Shown: positions 33,316 through 42,386 of the stretch, one piece after another | Numbering within the stretch: position 1 is the first letter of the stretch | How the letters are laid out: every line of letters starts with the position of its first letter | Assembly: GCF_018304825.1 (NCBI RefSeq) | Contig: NZ_CP072648.1 | Location: forward strand, 727,501 to 791,500 | DNA length: 64,000 nucleotides | Direction of reading: 5' to 3' | DNA from: Chloracidobacterium validum | GTDB taxonomy: Bacteria > Acidobacteriota > Blastocatellia > Chloracidobacteriales > Chloracidobacteriaceae | Position numbers and translations under genes: made by a program | Notes under the pieces: model-generated | Told to the model about the DNA's origin: nothing | Databases searched by the model: none | Seen by the model: only the letters and a program-made list of their open reading frames with translations

Positions 33316-34419
33316 GTGCAATCTCTTGCCTGGGCTAACCTTCAGCATCGCCCGGCTCGCTCGTTGGCGACGGTTTTTGGCGTCGCGGTTGGCACCGTGC
33401 TGGTTTTACTGACGACTGGGTTGGCGCGTGGCATCATTGCCGAGCGCGCCGAGCGCGAAGCGCGGGTTGGCGCGCACGTCATGGTGCGCCCGCCCGGCTC
33501 GTTCGGCGGTGGGGTCGTGTCCAATCAGCCGGCCTATCCGCTCGACAAGATACCGCGCATGGCAGCTATTCCCGGCGTGCGGGCGGTCGTGCCGGCCATC
33601 CAGTACGCGCTGCCGTCTGACAGCGGCATCGGCTTCCGCTTGCTCGAAGGCGTCCCGTGGCCAGACTATGCCGCCATGAGCGGCGTTCAGATTGTCGCCG
33701 GCCGCGCGCCCCAGGGTCCAGATGAAATTGTGATTGACCAGGAGCAGGCGCGCAGCCGTGGCTTTGAGTTAGGCGCGCGGGTCACACTTTCCAAGCATGC
33801 GTTTACGGTCGTTGGTATCTATGCTCCCCCCAGCGGAGCCCGCATCAAAGCCCCACTAGAAACGCTTCAATCCATGCTGGAAGCGCCGGGTCGGTGCTCG
33901 TTGGTATTCGTGCAATGCCAAGCGGCCGGTGAGCAGGAAGCCGTCTATCAGCGATTGCGCGAGGCGTTCCCCACGGACCAGATCATTTTCATGCGCGACT
34001 TGCCCAGCCTTTACGCTGGAGGTTTGCCGGCGCTCGATACGTTTCTGCGGGTTGTCGTCGGATTGTCATTGATTATCAGCCTACTGATTGTGTCGCTGGC
34101 GATGTACACCTCGGTCATCGAGCGGACTCGTGAAATTGGCATCCTCAAGTCACTTGGCGCGACCAATACCTTTATTTTGCTGGCGATTGAGCAAGAGGCA
34201 CTCCTACTGAGCAGCTTGGGTGCCGTGCTAGGCATTGGGTTGGCCTACCTCGGTCGCTGGTGGATTGTCAGCTTCACTGCCTTTCGCGCCATCGAGTTTG
34301 ACCCCGTATGGTTCGCTACCGTGGCCGTTGTGGCGCTCATTGGCGGCGGCGGTGGCGCACTCTATCCTGCTTGGCGCGCGATGCGGCTCGATCCGGTTGA
34401 AGCGCTGCGCTACGAATGA
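33316..34419 (+). CDS. FtsX/MacB-type ABC transporter permease
   Basis: 367 residues from a GTG. One transmembrane helix near the N-terminus ('LATVFGVAVGTVLVLLTTGLA'), a large extracytoplasmic MacB_PCD-like domain (about 40-235, 'IPGVRAVVPAIQYALP', 'DEIVIDQEQARSRGFELGARVTL'), then three helices of the FtsX domain with 'ERTREIGILKSLGATNTFI' and 'YPAWRAMRLDPVEALRYE' at the C-terminus. This type works as a dimer with a LolD/MacB-like ATPase, moving lipoproteins, antibiotics or peptides or acting as a mechanotransmitter. No ATPase gene adjoins it, which is unusual for the family. Confidence 0.9.
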   Translation: MQSLAWANLQHRPARSLATVFGVAVGTVLVLLTTGLARGIIAERAEREARVGAHVMVRPPGSFGGGVVSNQPAYPLDKIPRMAAIPGVRAVVPAIQYALPSDSGIGFRLLEGVPWPDYAAMSGVQIVAGRAPQGPDEIVIDQEQARSRGFELGARVTLSKHAFTVVGIYAPPSGARIKAPLETLQSMLEAPGRCSLVFVQCQAAGEQEAVYQRLREAFPTDQIIFMRDLPSLYAGGLPALDTFLRVVVGLSLIISLLIVSLAMYTSVIERTREIGILKSLGATNTFILLAIEQEALLLSSLGAVLGIGLAYLGRWWIVSFTAFRAIEFDPVWFATVAVVALIGGGGGALYPAWRAMRLDPVEALRYE

Positions 34420-34458
34420 CTGGGGCGCTGGGGTGACGGCGTCTGGGGGCCGTCAGGG

Positions 34459-35796
34459 GTGCGCAATACCGACACACAAATTGCCGCAGTAAGCTTCACG
34501 CGCATGGCAACCATCGGGTACATCGAACTTCTGCGCCGGAATCCCCGCTTCCGAAGGGTCTGGTTTGCCCAAGTCGTCAGTGAGTTGGGCGACTGGCTCA
34601 ACTATGCCGCGCTGATGCAGTTGGCGCGGCAGTATGGTGGCGGCGCGGAAGTCGCCGCGCTCATCATCGCCATTGAACTCCTTCCGTTTCCGCTCTGGAG
34701 TCCGGTGGCCGGCATGGTTGCCGATCGCTTCAACCGGCGGCACGTCATGATGGTTGCCGACGCGCTGCGCGCCATCATCGTTTTGGGGTTCCTGCTGGTT
34801 GATCGGCCTGAACGCCTCTGGCTGATTTATGTGCTGTCGGCACTTCAGTTTTCACTCGCGGCCTTTTTTGAGCCGGCCCGGCAGGCGCTGATCCCCTCGG
34901 TAGCGCGACCGGAAGAACTCATTACGGCCAACCAGCTCACAAGCCTGACTTGGTCCTTTACGCTGGGGTTGGGGGGCTTTTTGGGGGGCGTGGTCGCCAA
35001 CGCCTTTGGGTTGACGGCCGCCTTTTTTGTGGACGCCGCTTCGTTTCTGGTTTCCTTTGCCATCCTGTTCGGCATGCGCGACGCTCCCGCTGTGGCCGAG
35101 ACGAAGGGTATGGCGTTCGATACGGGGTTCTGGGTCGCCGTCAGGTATCTGTTCGCGCATCCGGTGACGCTGGCCGTAGCGCTAGTTAAAACCGGGATTT
35201 CGATTGCGGGCAGCGGCGTTTGGCTGTTGGCGGTCGTCTATGGTCAAACGGTCTTCCCGTTTGGCAAGGACGGCGCGCTGGCGGTCGGGATTCTCAACGG
35301 CGCGCACGGCCTTGGCGCACTCATCGGCGCGTTGACGGCCGGCTGGTTCATGCGCCGCCAGTTCAACATTGCCTGGAGTATCTTCTGGCTTTTTATGTTG
35401 CGCGGGCTGTTTTTTGGTCTCTGGGCCGGCGCGTTCAGCCTCTGGGTGGTTGCTTTGGCCACGATTCTGATTACGATCTGCGGCAGCTTGCTCTGGGTGG
35501 TCAGTACCACGTTGCTGCAACGGCTGGTCCCGGATGCCTTGCGCGGGCGCGTGTTTGCCATTGAGTTCGGCGCATTGACATTTGCGATGGCGGGTTTTCT
35601 ATGGTTGACCGGACGGGCGCTCGATAGCTGGGGCTGGACGCCGACCCTGACCGTGCTGGCCACCGGCGCGTCGGCGTTTCTCGTGGCGGCCGGCTGGTTG
35701 CTCCTGATGGGGGTGTCGTCCCTGACCAAGCTTTCTGCCGAGACGACAGCGGATACGGTCGCCAATAAACCGGCTCGGGAACCCGGCGTGGCTTGA
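34459..35796 (+). CDS. MFS exporter, EntS-like (MFS_3 type)
   Basis: 445 residues (GTG at 34459; ATG at 34504 is equally plausible since neither has a good SD). Twelve hydrophobic segments; 'VSELGDWLNYAALMQLA', 'GMVADRFNRRHVMMVADALRA' (the loop 2-3 motif A-like D-R-x-x-R-R) and 'EPARQALIPSVARPEELITANQL' are characteristic of the EntS/MFS_3 group. Members export siderophores, macrolides and other small molecules; the substrate is not predictable here. It follows the permease gene by 40 bases, same strand, and leads into the serpin gene by 48 bases. Confidence 0.88.
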   Translation: MRNTDTQIAAVSFTRMATIGYIELLRRNPRFRRVWFAQVVSELGDWLNYAALMQLARQYGGGAEVAALIIAIELLPFPLWSPVAGMVADRFNRRHVMMVADALRAIIVLGFLLVDRPERLWLIYVLSALQFSLAAFFEPARQALIPSVARPEELITANQLTSLTWSFTLGLGGFLGGVVANAFGLTAAFFVDAASFLVSFAILFGMRDAPAVAETKGMAFDTGFWVAVRYLFAHPVTLAVALVKTGISIAGSGVWLLAVVYGQTVFPFGKDGALAVGILNGAHGLGALIGALTAGWFMRRQFNIAWSIFWLFMLRGLFFGLWAGAFSLWVVALATILITICGSLLWVVSTTLLQRLVPDALRGRVFAIEFGALTFAMAGFLWLTGRALDSWGWTPTLTVLATGASAFLVAAGWLLLMGVSSLTKLSAETTADTVANKPAREPGVA

Positions 35797-35844
35797 GTGC
35801 GTCAACGCACCAGACACATTCTGCTACGTCCCGGAGCGCACATC

Positions 35845-37155
35845 ATGCCAACCTTTCCACGCTTGCTTACGGTTCTCGTTTTGGCACTTTTTCTGGTTAC
35901 GAGCCATGACGCTTTTGGACAGAAACGCAAGCGCCGTCCGGTTTCCCGCCCGACATCTGGCTCACCAGTGGTCGCTTCCCCTATTTCCAAGGAGTCATCC
36001 ATGAACCCCGCAACCGCCCCTCAAGAAGCCGCCGGTGGCGTCAACCGCTTTGCGGTGGCATTGCACCGGCGACTTGGTCAGCAAACCGATGGCAATCTGT
36101 TTTTCTCCCCATACAGCATCAGTTCTGCCTTGGCGATGACGGCGCTTGGCGCACGCGGCGCGACCTTGTCAGAAATGAATACTGCGCTTCAGTTCCCGTC
36201 CGGCATTCCCCATGCGGCTTTCACTGCGCAGGACAACCTCATCAAAACGCCCAACGCGCCCTATGTGTTGGCGGTGGCGAACGCACTGTGGGGGCAGCGC
36301 GGGCTGGGCTTTGCGTCAGACTTTCTGGCAGCCACGAAGACGTATTACGGAGCGGGATTTGAAGAAGTTGATTTTCAGGGAAACCCGGAAGGCTCACGCA
36401 CCCGAATCAACGATTGGGTGGCCGGCCAAACCAAGGGACGCATCCCGGATTTGTTGCCGCCGGGCTTCGTGACGCCCCTGACCCGTTTGGTATTGACCAA
36501 TGCGATTTATTTCAAGGGGGACTGGGCGACCGCTTTCAACCGTGATGGCACGAATGAGCAAGACCGTTTCCAACTGGCCCGGGGCGGCACGACGACGGTT
36601 GCCATGATGAATCGGACGGGCCGCTACGCGCATTTTGACGGTGGCACATTCCAAGCGCTGACGCTGCCTTACCGTGGTCAGGAATTGGCGATGGTCATAC
36701 TGCTGCCCAATACCACCGATGGACTGCCCGCGCTGGAGCAGTCGTTGACGGCGGAGCGCCTTCAGGAAGTGACGACGAAGGCTATTGCGCGCGAGGTGCA
36801 GGTCAGTATCCCGCGCTTCAAGCTCACCTTGCGCGTGGATAGTCTCGTCAACGACCTCAAGGCGTTGGGGATGCCCTTGCCCTTCACTGAAAGCGCCGAT
36901 TTTTCCGCCATGACCAAGCAAACCAAGCTGTGGATTGATGGCGTGGTTCACAAAGCCTTCATCGAGGTCAACGAAGAGGGAACGGAAGCTGCCGCCGCTA
37001 CTGGCGTCGGGATGCGGACGACTTCAATTGCCGTCGAACCGGTGCGCCCGCTCGTGTTCCGGGCCGATCACCCATTTTTGTTTGTGATTCGGGACAACCG
37101 CAGTGGCGCGGTGTTGTTCATGGGGCGAGTGATGAATCCGTCCGCGCAAAACTGA
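35845..37155 (+). CDS. Secreted inhibitory-type serpin
   Basis: 436 residues from the ATG at 35845 (GGAG upstream); a longer frame from 35797 lacks support. Signal peptide about 1-25 ending AFGQ, a basic Ser/Pro linker to about 60, then a full serpin domain ('NLFFSPYSISSALAMTALGARGAT', 'LTNAIYFKGDWATAF', 'MVILLPNTTDGL', 'FLFVIRDNRSGAVLFMGRVMNP'). The hinge of the reactive loop, E377-E378-G379-T380-E381-A-A-A-A-T386, fits the consensus of inhibitory serpins. Counting P17 at E377 puts P1 at Thr393 and P1' at Ser394; Arg391 would be P1 if cleavage occurs two residues earlier. It probably inactivates host, grazer or self serine or cysteine proteases outside the cytoplasm. Its last 38 bases overlap the convergent MFS gene. 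Confidence 0.94.
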   Translation: MPTFPRLLTVLVLALFLVTSHDAFGQKRKRRPVSRPTSGSPVVASPISKESSMNPATAPQEAAGGVNRFAVALHRRLGQQTDGNLFFSPYSISSALAMTALGARGATLSEMNTALQFPSGIPHAAFTAQDNLIKTPNAPYVLAVANALWGQRGLGFASDFLAATKTYYGAGFEEVDFQGNPEGSRTRINDWVAGQTKGRIPDLLPPGFVTPLTRLVLTNAIYFKGDWATAFNRDGTNEQDRFQLARGGTTTVAMMNRTGRYAHFDGGTFQALTLPYRGQELAMVILLPNTTDGLPALEQSLTAERLQEVTTKAIAREVQVSIPRFKLTLRVDSLVNDLKALGMPLPFTESADFSAMTKQTKLWIDGVVHKAFIEVNEEGTEAAAATGVGMRTTSIAVEPVRPLVFRADHPFLFVIRDNRSGAVLFMGRVMNPSAQN

Positions 37156-38413
37156 CCCACCGCGGCGCGCGCCAGTGACGCAATCCCGCGCTGCGGTGAC
37201 GTTCTTTGGGGAGCCAGATCACCAGGACGGTGCTCAAGGTCGTAAACAGCGCCGTCCCAACGATGACGCCGTGGTAGCCACCAACCAGCGAGGCCAGCGG
37301 CTCGAAGGCGCGTGGTGCGAGTGACCCAACGCCCCAGGCAAAGCCCATCATGAGCGCCGATACGGTGGCCGTTCGCTGGGGAACGAGTTCCTGCGCCATG
37401 GCGACGTTCACTGGAATCGTTGCGCCCAGGGCAAAGCCGCCGCACACGAGCAAAGGGAGCGTCCAGTGGGTTGGCGCAAGAAAGGCCGCGGCCAGCAACG
37501 GCCCTGACGTAATGCCTGAAAGCACCGTGACGGCGCGTCCGCCGATGCGCTCGGCAAAGAAGCCGCCGGCCAGCCCGCCAATGCCCCCGGCTAACAAAAA
37601 GACGGTAAGGGCGTTGCCGATCTGGGTCAGCGAGGCCCCCTGGGCTTGCAAAATAAACGGATAGTACGCATTGACGAGCATCTGCGTCGCGGCCCGCGCG
37701 ACCGTAATCGCGTAGAGTGCCAGAAGCGGAACACTTGCCAACTGCAATGCCTGCACCAAACCCGGTTGAGTTGGTTCGGCTGGAGCTGTGGTAGATGGGC
37801 GAGGTGGTGGCGTCGGGAGCGGCGGAAGCCAAAAGAACAGACCCGTCATGATCGCGACGCCGGCAATGGCCAGATACCAAGTACTCCCCAGACCGGCGAG
37901 TTCAATGGTTTGCGTGACCATCAACGGCCCACAGGCCACGCCGATCGTTCCCGCGGCTGAGAACAGCGCCATGCCGATGCGCCGGCGCTGACCACTGGCG
38001 AGAGCCGCCATCGCCGCTCCCTGTGGGTGGAACATGCCCACGCCCATCCCCCCGACGACTAAAACCAGGATCAACCAACCGTAGCCGGTGGCTTGGCCAA
38101 TCGCCGACAGACAGAGCGCCGCCAGCAGCGGACCTACGAGGGCAAAGCCGCGCCGCGACCAGCGATCAGACAGCATCCCATAGGCCGGCTGGAGGAAGTT
38201 TGAAAAGAGCGCGTAGATGGGAATGAGCCAAAACGCTTGCGCCGCCGACAAGTGCAGGTGCGCCGTCATCAGCGGCAGCAGCGGGAAGATAAAGCTTGAG
38301 TAAGCATCGTTGACAAAGTGCGCCAGACAGGCCAGCCACAGTGCCGTCGGATTGGCAAAATTCGATAGACGCGGTGCGGAAATGGGTGAAGAGACTGAAG
38401 CCGTCGCTGCCAT
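37118..38413 (-). CDS. MFS transporter, fosmidomycin-resistance (Fsr)-like
   Basis: 431 residues with twelve hydrophobic segments. 'LACLAHFVNDAYSSFIFPLLPLM' and 'FLQPAYGMLSDRWSRRGFALVGPL' with 'GVGMFHPQGAAMAA' are the hallmarks of the Fsr/FsmR and related MFS_1 members, which have a conserved F-H-P motif in helix 4. The C-terminal 40 residues are hydrophilic. Proposed role is efflux of a small toxic or antibiotic compound; substrate unknown. The final 38 bases are shared tail-to-tail with the serpin gene. Confidence 0.85.
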   Translation of the reverse strand: MAATASVSSPISAPRLSNFANPTALWLACLAHFVNDAYSSFIFPLLPLMTAHLHLSAAQAFWLIPIYALFSNFLQPAYGMLSDRWSRRGFALVGPLLAALCLSAIGQATGYGWLILVLVVGGMGVGMFHPQGAAMAALASGQRRRIGMALFSAAGTIGVACGPLMVTQTIELAGLGSTWYLAIAGVAIMTGLFFWLPPLPTPPPRPSTTAPAEPTQPGLVQALQLASVPLLALYAITVARAATQMLVNAYYPFILQAQGASLTQIGNALTVFLLAGGIGGLAGGFFAERIGGRAVTVLSGITSGPLLAAAFLAPTHWTLPLLVCGGFALGATIPVNVAMAQELVPQRTATVSALMMGFAWGVGSLAPRAFEPLASLVGGYHGVIVGTALFTTLSTVLVIWLPKERHRSAGLRHWRAPRWVSFARTDSSLAP

Positions 38414-38554
38414 AAGATGCGCGACCTTAGCATGGCTTGCGTCTGGATGAGTGCCGTTTTGCCGGATAGCCGCGAAGCCGTAAACCCGCTGAGATGCATT
38501 GCGTGGCAGTGCTATGCTGTTGCATACCAGATTGCGTGAAGGGAATGGCAGACC

Positions 38555-39058
38555 ATGAAACGCGAAATTGTCAAATACGGGTCAAAGGTTTTGACGGAAA
38601 AAGCTGCGCCGGTAACGGAATTTGATGACGCTCTGGCGCAACTGGTCGCCGACATGTTTGAAACGATGTATGACGCGCCAGGCGTCGGGTTGGCCGCGCC
38701 GCAGGTCGGGGTTTCCAAACGCCTCTTTGTGATGGATTGCAGCAAGGAGAGAAATCGGCAATTTGTTTTCATCAATCCAGAAATCATCCAGACCGAAGGC
38801 TCACAGACTGGAGATGAAGGCTGCCTGAGTTTTCCCGGAATTTACTTTGATGTGGAGCGCGCCGCGCGGGTGATTGTTCGGGCGCAGGATGTGAAAGGTA
38901 CGTGGTTTGAGGCTGATTTTCTTGACCTCGAGGCCCGATGTGTTCTGCACGAGTACGACCACCTCGAAGGCGACCTCTTCATCGAGAAAGCCAGCCCACT
39001 TCGCCGGGAGCTGGTCAAGCGTAAAATCTGGAAGCTCAAGCGGGAAGGGAAATGGTGA
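38555..39058 (+). CDS. def: Peptide deformylase
   Basis: 167 residues, GAAGGGA SD. All three PDF motifs are intact: GVGLAAPQ (43-50), EGCLS with metal ligand C90, and HEYDH (132-136) with H132, H136 and catalytic E133. It removes the formyl group from nascent N-terminal formyl-methionine, acting before methionine aminopeptidase (map, at 61.4 kb). fmt, which is often adjacent, is absent; mqnA follows after 6 bases. Confidence 0.97.
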   Translation: MKREIVKYGSKVLTEKAAPVTEFDDALAQLVADMFETMYDAPGVGLAAPQVGVSKRLFVMDCSKERNRQFVFINPEIIQTEGSQTGDEGCLSFPGIYFDVERAARVIVRAQDVKGTWFEADFLDLEARCVLHEYDHLEGDLFIEKASPLRRELVKRKIWKLKREGKW

Positions 39059-39064
39059 GCTGAC

Positions 39065-39880
39065 GTGGGGGATGCCTTACCCTCGATTGCTGCGTCGGAC
39101 TACCTCAACTCGGCCGTCCTCATGGAGGACTTTCTCACCGGCGCGCAGCGCGAGTCTTGCCACTTGATAACGGATGCCGCGCCGGCGCGATGCGCCGAAC
39201 TACTCCGGCAGGGCGAAGTTACCGCGGCGTTGATCCCCGCCATCGAGTATCAGCGCCTACCCCATCTGTTAGCCGTGCCCGGTGTGGCAATTGCTTCCAA
39301 ACGCGCTGTGCGCAGCGTCGTCCTGGTGGCCAAAAAGCCGCTGCCCGAAGTCAAAACCGTTGCCCTCGATACGTCATCGCGGACGTCGGTTTCACTCATT
39401 CGTATTTTGTTTGCCGAGTTTTATCGCCAACCTGCGGCCTTTCATCCGGCACCCCCAGACATCCCACAGATGCTTGCCGACGCCGATGCGGCGGTCATCA
39501 TTGGCGATCCGGCACTGACATTCGATCCGACTGGGTTGTACGTGTTTGACTTGGCCAGCGAATGGCGGCGCTTCACGGACTTGCCCTTTGTGTTTGCCAT
39601 CTGGGCCGTCCGCGAGGCTGCGCGTGACCAGGTCGCGACACTTGACTTCATCGCTGCGCGAGACGCTGGTTTACAGGCGCGTCCGGCATTGGCGGCGCGT
39701 TACGCTCCGCGGCTTGGCTTGCCCGTTGAGACACTCAACACGTACCTGCTGGAAAACATTCACTACCGATTGGATGCTGACGATCTAGCCGGTTTGATGC
39801 GCTATTGGGAGCTGGCGGCCAAACATCGGTTGATTGACGAGGCGCACCCAGTTGTTTGGCTGAATCCGGCTGAAGGCTAG
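39065..39880 (+). CDS. mqnA: Chorismate dehydratase MqnA (futalosine menaquinone pathway)
   Basis: 271 residues from a GTG. The periplasmic-binding-protein-like fold shows 'SDYLNSAVLM', 'ELLRQGEVTAALIPAIEYQRL', 'VALDTSSRTSVSLIRILF' (T-S-x-T-S substrate-binding turn), 'ADAAVIIGDPAL' and 'DLASEWRRFTDLPFVFAIWAV'. MqnA converts chorismate to 3-enolpyruvylbenzoate, committing it to menaquinone via futalosine. The other mqn genes are not in this window. The gene ends on a CTAG shared with the convergent FAD-oxidoreductase gene. Confidence 0.92.
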   Translation: MGDALPSIAASDYLNSAVLMEDFLTGAQRESCHLITDAAPARCAELLRQGEVTAALIPAIEYQRLPHLLAVPGVAIASKRAVRSVVLVAKKPLPEVKTVALDTSSRTSVSLIRILFAEFYRQPAAFHPAPPDIPQMLADADAAVIIGDPALTFDPTGLYVFDLASEWRRFTDLPFVFAIWAVREAARDQVATLDFIAARDAGLQARPALAARYAPRLGLPVETLNTYLLENIHYRLDADDLAGLMRYWELAAKHRLIDEAHPVVWLNPAEG

Positions 39881-41058
39881 GCTGGCTTGAGTCGCGCCAG
39901 GTCGAAGCGCGCCGGTGGGCATCCGGTTTGCACCATTTCGGCGGCCAACCGACCGACTTCGAGGCTAAAGCCCATGCCGTGGCCATGGCAGGCCAGGGAG
40001 AACCATACCTGGGGGTGATTGGGAAGTGTCCCTAGAAGCGGCAATCCATCCGGCGTGAAGCCCATGACGCCCGCCCAGCGATAGTCAATGGGCAGACCCG
40101 ACAGCTCTGGAAAGTGCCGGTCTTTGAAGCTTTCGAGAAAACCCTGGACCTCGGCCGTCGGCGTTTCATCCGTCCCGATTTCGGTGGAGGCAAACGCGCG
40201 ACGGCCGCCCCCAAAAAGAAACCGACCATCCGGCAACTGACGGAAGTACTCATAGCCATGGTTGGCATAGACAACCTCCGCCAAGAGCCGCCTGGGGTAG
40301 GCAGCGGTGACGAAAATCTGCCCACGGGTTGGAAAAACCTTGTCGGCAAAGTCTGGACTGAAATGGACGGCCTCACCATTGAGTGCCAAAAGAATGCGCT
40401 CGGCGCGGAGGCTCCCCCTGGGGCCGTGCGCCCGAACCCCATCGGGGGTTGTTTCGAGTGCCGTTACGGGCCAATGCTCGAAAACTTCTGCCCCGGACTG
40501 TTCAATCAGGGCCCGGACGAGCTTGACCGGGTGAATGCCGGCGTCGTGGGGATTGTGGATTGCCGCGTAAAAACCACGTCCGAGCGGATCGCTCGGCAGG
40601 AAGGTCACGTTGAATCCGTCTTCGCGCAAAAGTTCGGCTGACTGTGCGAGGACGTTGGCTTCGTCGGGTGTTCCCGCCAACGTCAAGCTGCCGCAGGGCA
40701 GGTAATCGCAGGCTACGGTCGGGTAGCGCGCCAGGAACGCCCGAATGTGGTCATGACTGGCAACCGTGGTTGCAAACACGTCACGGGCGGTCGCGCGGCC
40801 GTACTTGGCAACTGACACCGCGTAATGATCAGCCGTGCCAGCGAGTAAGAAACCGGCATTTCGCCCGGTTGCGCCGCCGCCAATCTGACGTCGGTCAACG
40901 ACGGCCAGTTTCCAAGCCGGTTTGGCCTGGGCCAAGGCATAGGCGGCTGCTCCCCCGGCAATACCACCGCCGATGATGAGGCAGTCAAACGTCTGCGCGG
41001 TAGGTGATGGTGGTTGCCAGGGTTCAGCCGTGGCCTGCCAAAACGATGCGGAGGTCAT
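39877..41058 (-). CDS. FAD-dependent amine/amino-acid oxidoreductase (DAO family)
   Basis: 393 residues. N-terminal Rossmann 'DCLIIGGGIAGGAAAYALA' (about 25-43), then 'GGGATGRNAGFLLAG' and the C-terminal 'RWAGVMGFTPDGLPLLGTLP' with 'GHGMGFSLEVGRLAAEM', all typical of the D-amino-acid-oxidase/PuuB-like group. Its ATG overlaps the hemA stop (ATGA), so it is translated with glutamyl-tRNA reductase. Related enzymes oxidise gamma-glutamylputrescine, glycine or sarcosine. The coupling to hemA might suggest a step near tetrapyrrole precursors, but that is only positional. Confidence 0.85.
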   Translation of the reverse strand: MTSASFWQATAEPWQPPSPTAQTFDCLIIGGGIAGGAAAYALAQAKPAWKLAVVDRRQIGGGATGRNAGFLLAGTADHYAVSVAKYGRATARDVFATTVASHDHIRAFLARYPTVACDYLPCGSLTLAGTPDEANVLAQSAELLREDGFNVTFLPSDPLGRGFYAAIHNPHDAGIHPVKLVRALIEQSGAEVFEHWPVTALETTPDGVRAHGPRGSLRAERILLALNGEAVHFSPDFADKVFPTRGQIFVTAAYPRRLLAEVVYANHGYEYFRQLPDGRFLFGGGRRAFASTEIGTDETPTAEVQGFLESFKDRHFPELSGLPIDYRWAGVMGFTPDGLPLLGTLPNHPQVWFSLACHGHGMGFSLEVGRLAAEMVQTGCPPARFDLARLKPA

Positions 41059-42386
41059 CGGTAGGTGCGCGCGCCCGCTTGCTCTGAACGCGCTGCGACC
41101 TGCTCAGGGGTGTGCGGCGCGGCATCCAGGGCAAACGCCCGGCGCAAGTCAACCAGTTCAGAATCTTGTTTGGCCGCTTCACGGAGTCCCAGAATGAGTG
41201 GGTGAAGGGTCTTGTTGACAATGCCCATGAGTAGAAACTCCCGAATGGCCGCTTCTTGTTCGGGTGTCAGGGCGCCAAGGCGCTTGCGATGACGCTCAAA
41301 CTCAGCTTCGCAAATCTCGGTCAGGCATTCCTTGAGTGCCGCAACGGTCGGTCCAATATCAAGCCGGTCCGCGTCCGTCAGGAAGGCAACCATCTCGGCT
41401 TCGACAATTGCTTCCGCGCGTTCGGCTTCCCGTCGCCGTTCGCGCTGGTTGGCGGCGATGACCCGCTGTAAGTCGTCGAGGTCAAAGACAAAAGCGCCGT
41501 CAATCACCGCAATGTCGGGCGCAATCGTCCGGGGAACCGAAAGATCAAACAGCAAGAGCGGGCGGTAGCGCCGCCGATCCAGCGCCGCGCGAACCATCGT
41601 CGTGTTGATGTGATAGGTCATGGCACCGGTTGAAGCCACAACGATGTCGGCCTCGTGGAGCCGGAGCGGTAGTTCGTCAAGTCCGAGCGCGCGCCCCCCG
41701 CCGTGGAAGCTATCCGCAAGGTGCTGGGCATGGGCAAGCGTCCGGTTGGCGACAAAGAGCGTATCAACCCCGGCTTCAAAGAAGCATTTGGCGGCCAGTT
41801 CGGCCATTTCTCCCGCGCCGATGAGCAGCAGGGCTTTGTTCGTCAGATGGTCGAACACTTTCCTGGCCAATTCGACGGAAACCGAACCAAGGGAAATGGC
41901 ATGTGCGCCAATACCGGTTTCTGTCCGAACTCGTTTGGCGACGGCAAAGGCTCGCTCGAAAAGGCGTCGCAGGTGGCGCCCTAGGGTGTTGGCCGCCGTT
42001 GCGATGGCGTAGGCGCGCTTGACCTGTCCCAGGATTTGGGCCTCGCCAACAATCATTGAATCGAGGCTGGCCGTGACGCGCATGACGTGCCTGACCGCGG
42101 CGCTTGACTGGTGAACGTAGAGATGCGGGCGGACTTGTCCACTTGGGAGATCGTGAAAGTCGCACAGGAAGGCCGTCACTGCTTCAACGGCTTCGGCCGT
42201 TGGCACGCAGGGAACGACGACCACTTCGACCCGATTGCAGGTCGAAACAATGACCGCCTCGCTGACGCGGCCACCAGACAGGAGTCGCTGGAGAGCCACT
42301 GCCATCCCGTTCTCGGAAAAAGCCAGCCGCTCGCGCACGCTGACTGGCGCTGTGGTGTGATTGAGTCCGACGAGGAGCAGGTTCAT
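41055..42386 (-). CDS. hemA: Glutamyl-tRNA reductase
   Basis: 443 residues. Catalytic C50 lies in 'VIVSTCNRVEV', 'SLDSMIVGEAQILGQVK' is the specificity region, the NADPH-binding domain opens 'ALLLIGAGEMAELAAKCFF', and a C-terminal helical dimerisation domain follows. The enzyme reduces glutamyl-tRNA(Glu) to glutamate-1-semialdehyde, the first step of C5-pathway tetrapyrrole synthesis feeding heme and, where present, chlorophylls and cobalamin. It lies downstream of a HemX/CcsA-like gene (143-base gap) and overlaps the FAD-oxidoreductase gene. Confidence 0.97.
   Translation of the reverse strand: MNLLLVGLNHTTAPVSVRERLAFSENGMAVALQRLLSGGRVSEAVIVSTCNRVEVVVVPCVPTAEAVEAVTAFLCDFHDLPSGQVRPHLYVHQSSAAVRHVMRVTASLDSMIVGEAQILGQVKRAYAIATAANTLGRHLRRLFERAFAVAKRVRTETGIGAHAISLGSVSVELARKVFDHLTNKALLLIGAGEMAELAAKCFFEAGVDTLFVANRTLAHAQHLADSFHGGGRALGLDELPLRLHEADIVVASTGAMTYHINTTMVRAALDRRRYRPLLLFDLSVPRTIAPDIAVIDGAFVFDLDDLQRVIAANQRERRREAERAEAIVEAEMVAFLTDADRLDIGPTVAALKECLTEICEAEFERHRKRLGALTPEQEAAIREFLLMGIVNKTLHPLILGLREAAKQDSELVDLRRAFALDAAPHTPEQVAARSEQAGARTYR

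Noticed and set aside
37068-37880. 270-codon minus-strand frame beside the Fsr-like transporter
   Set aside because: Overlaps the real transporter in another frame and lacks hydrophobic segments or motifs.
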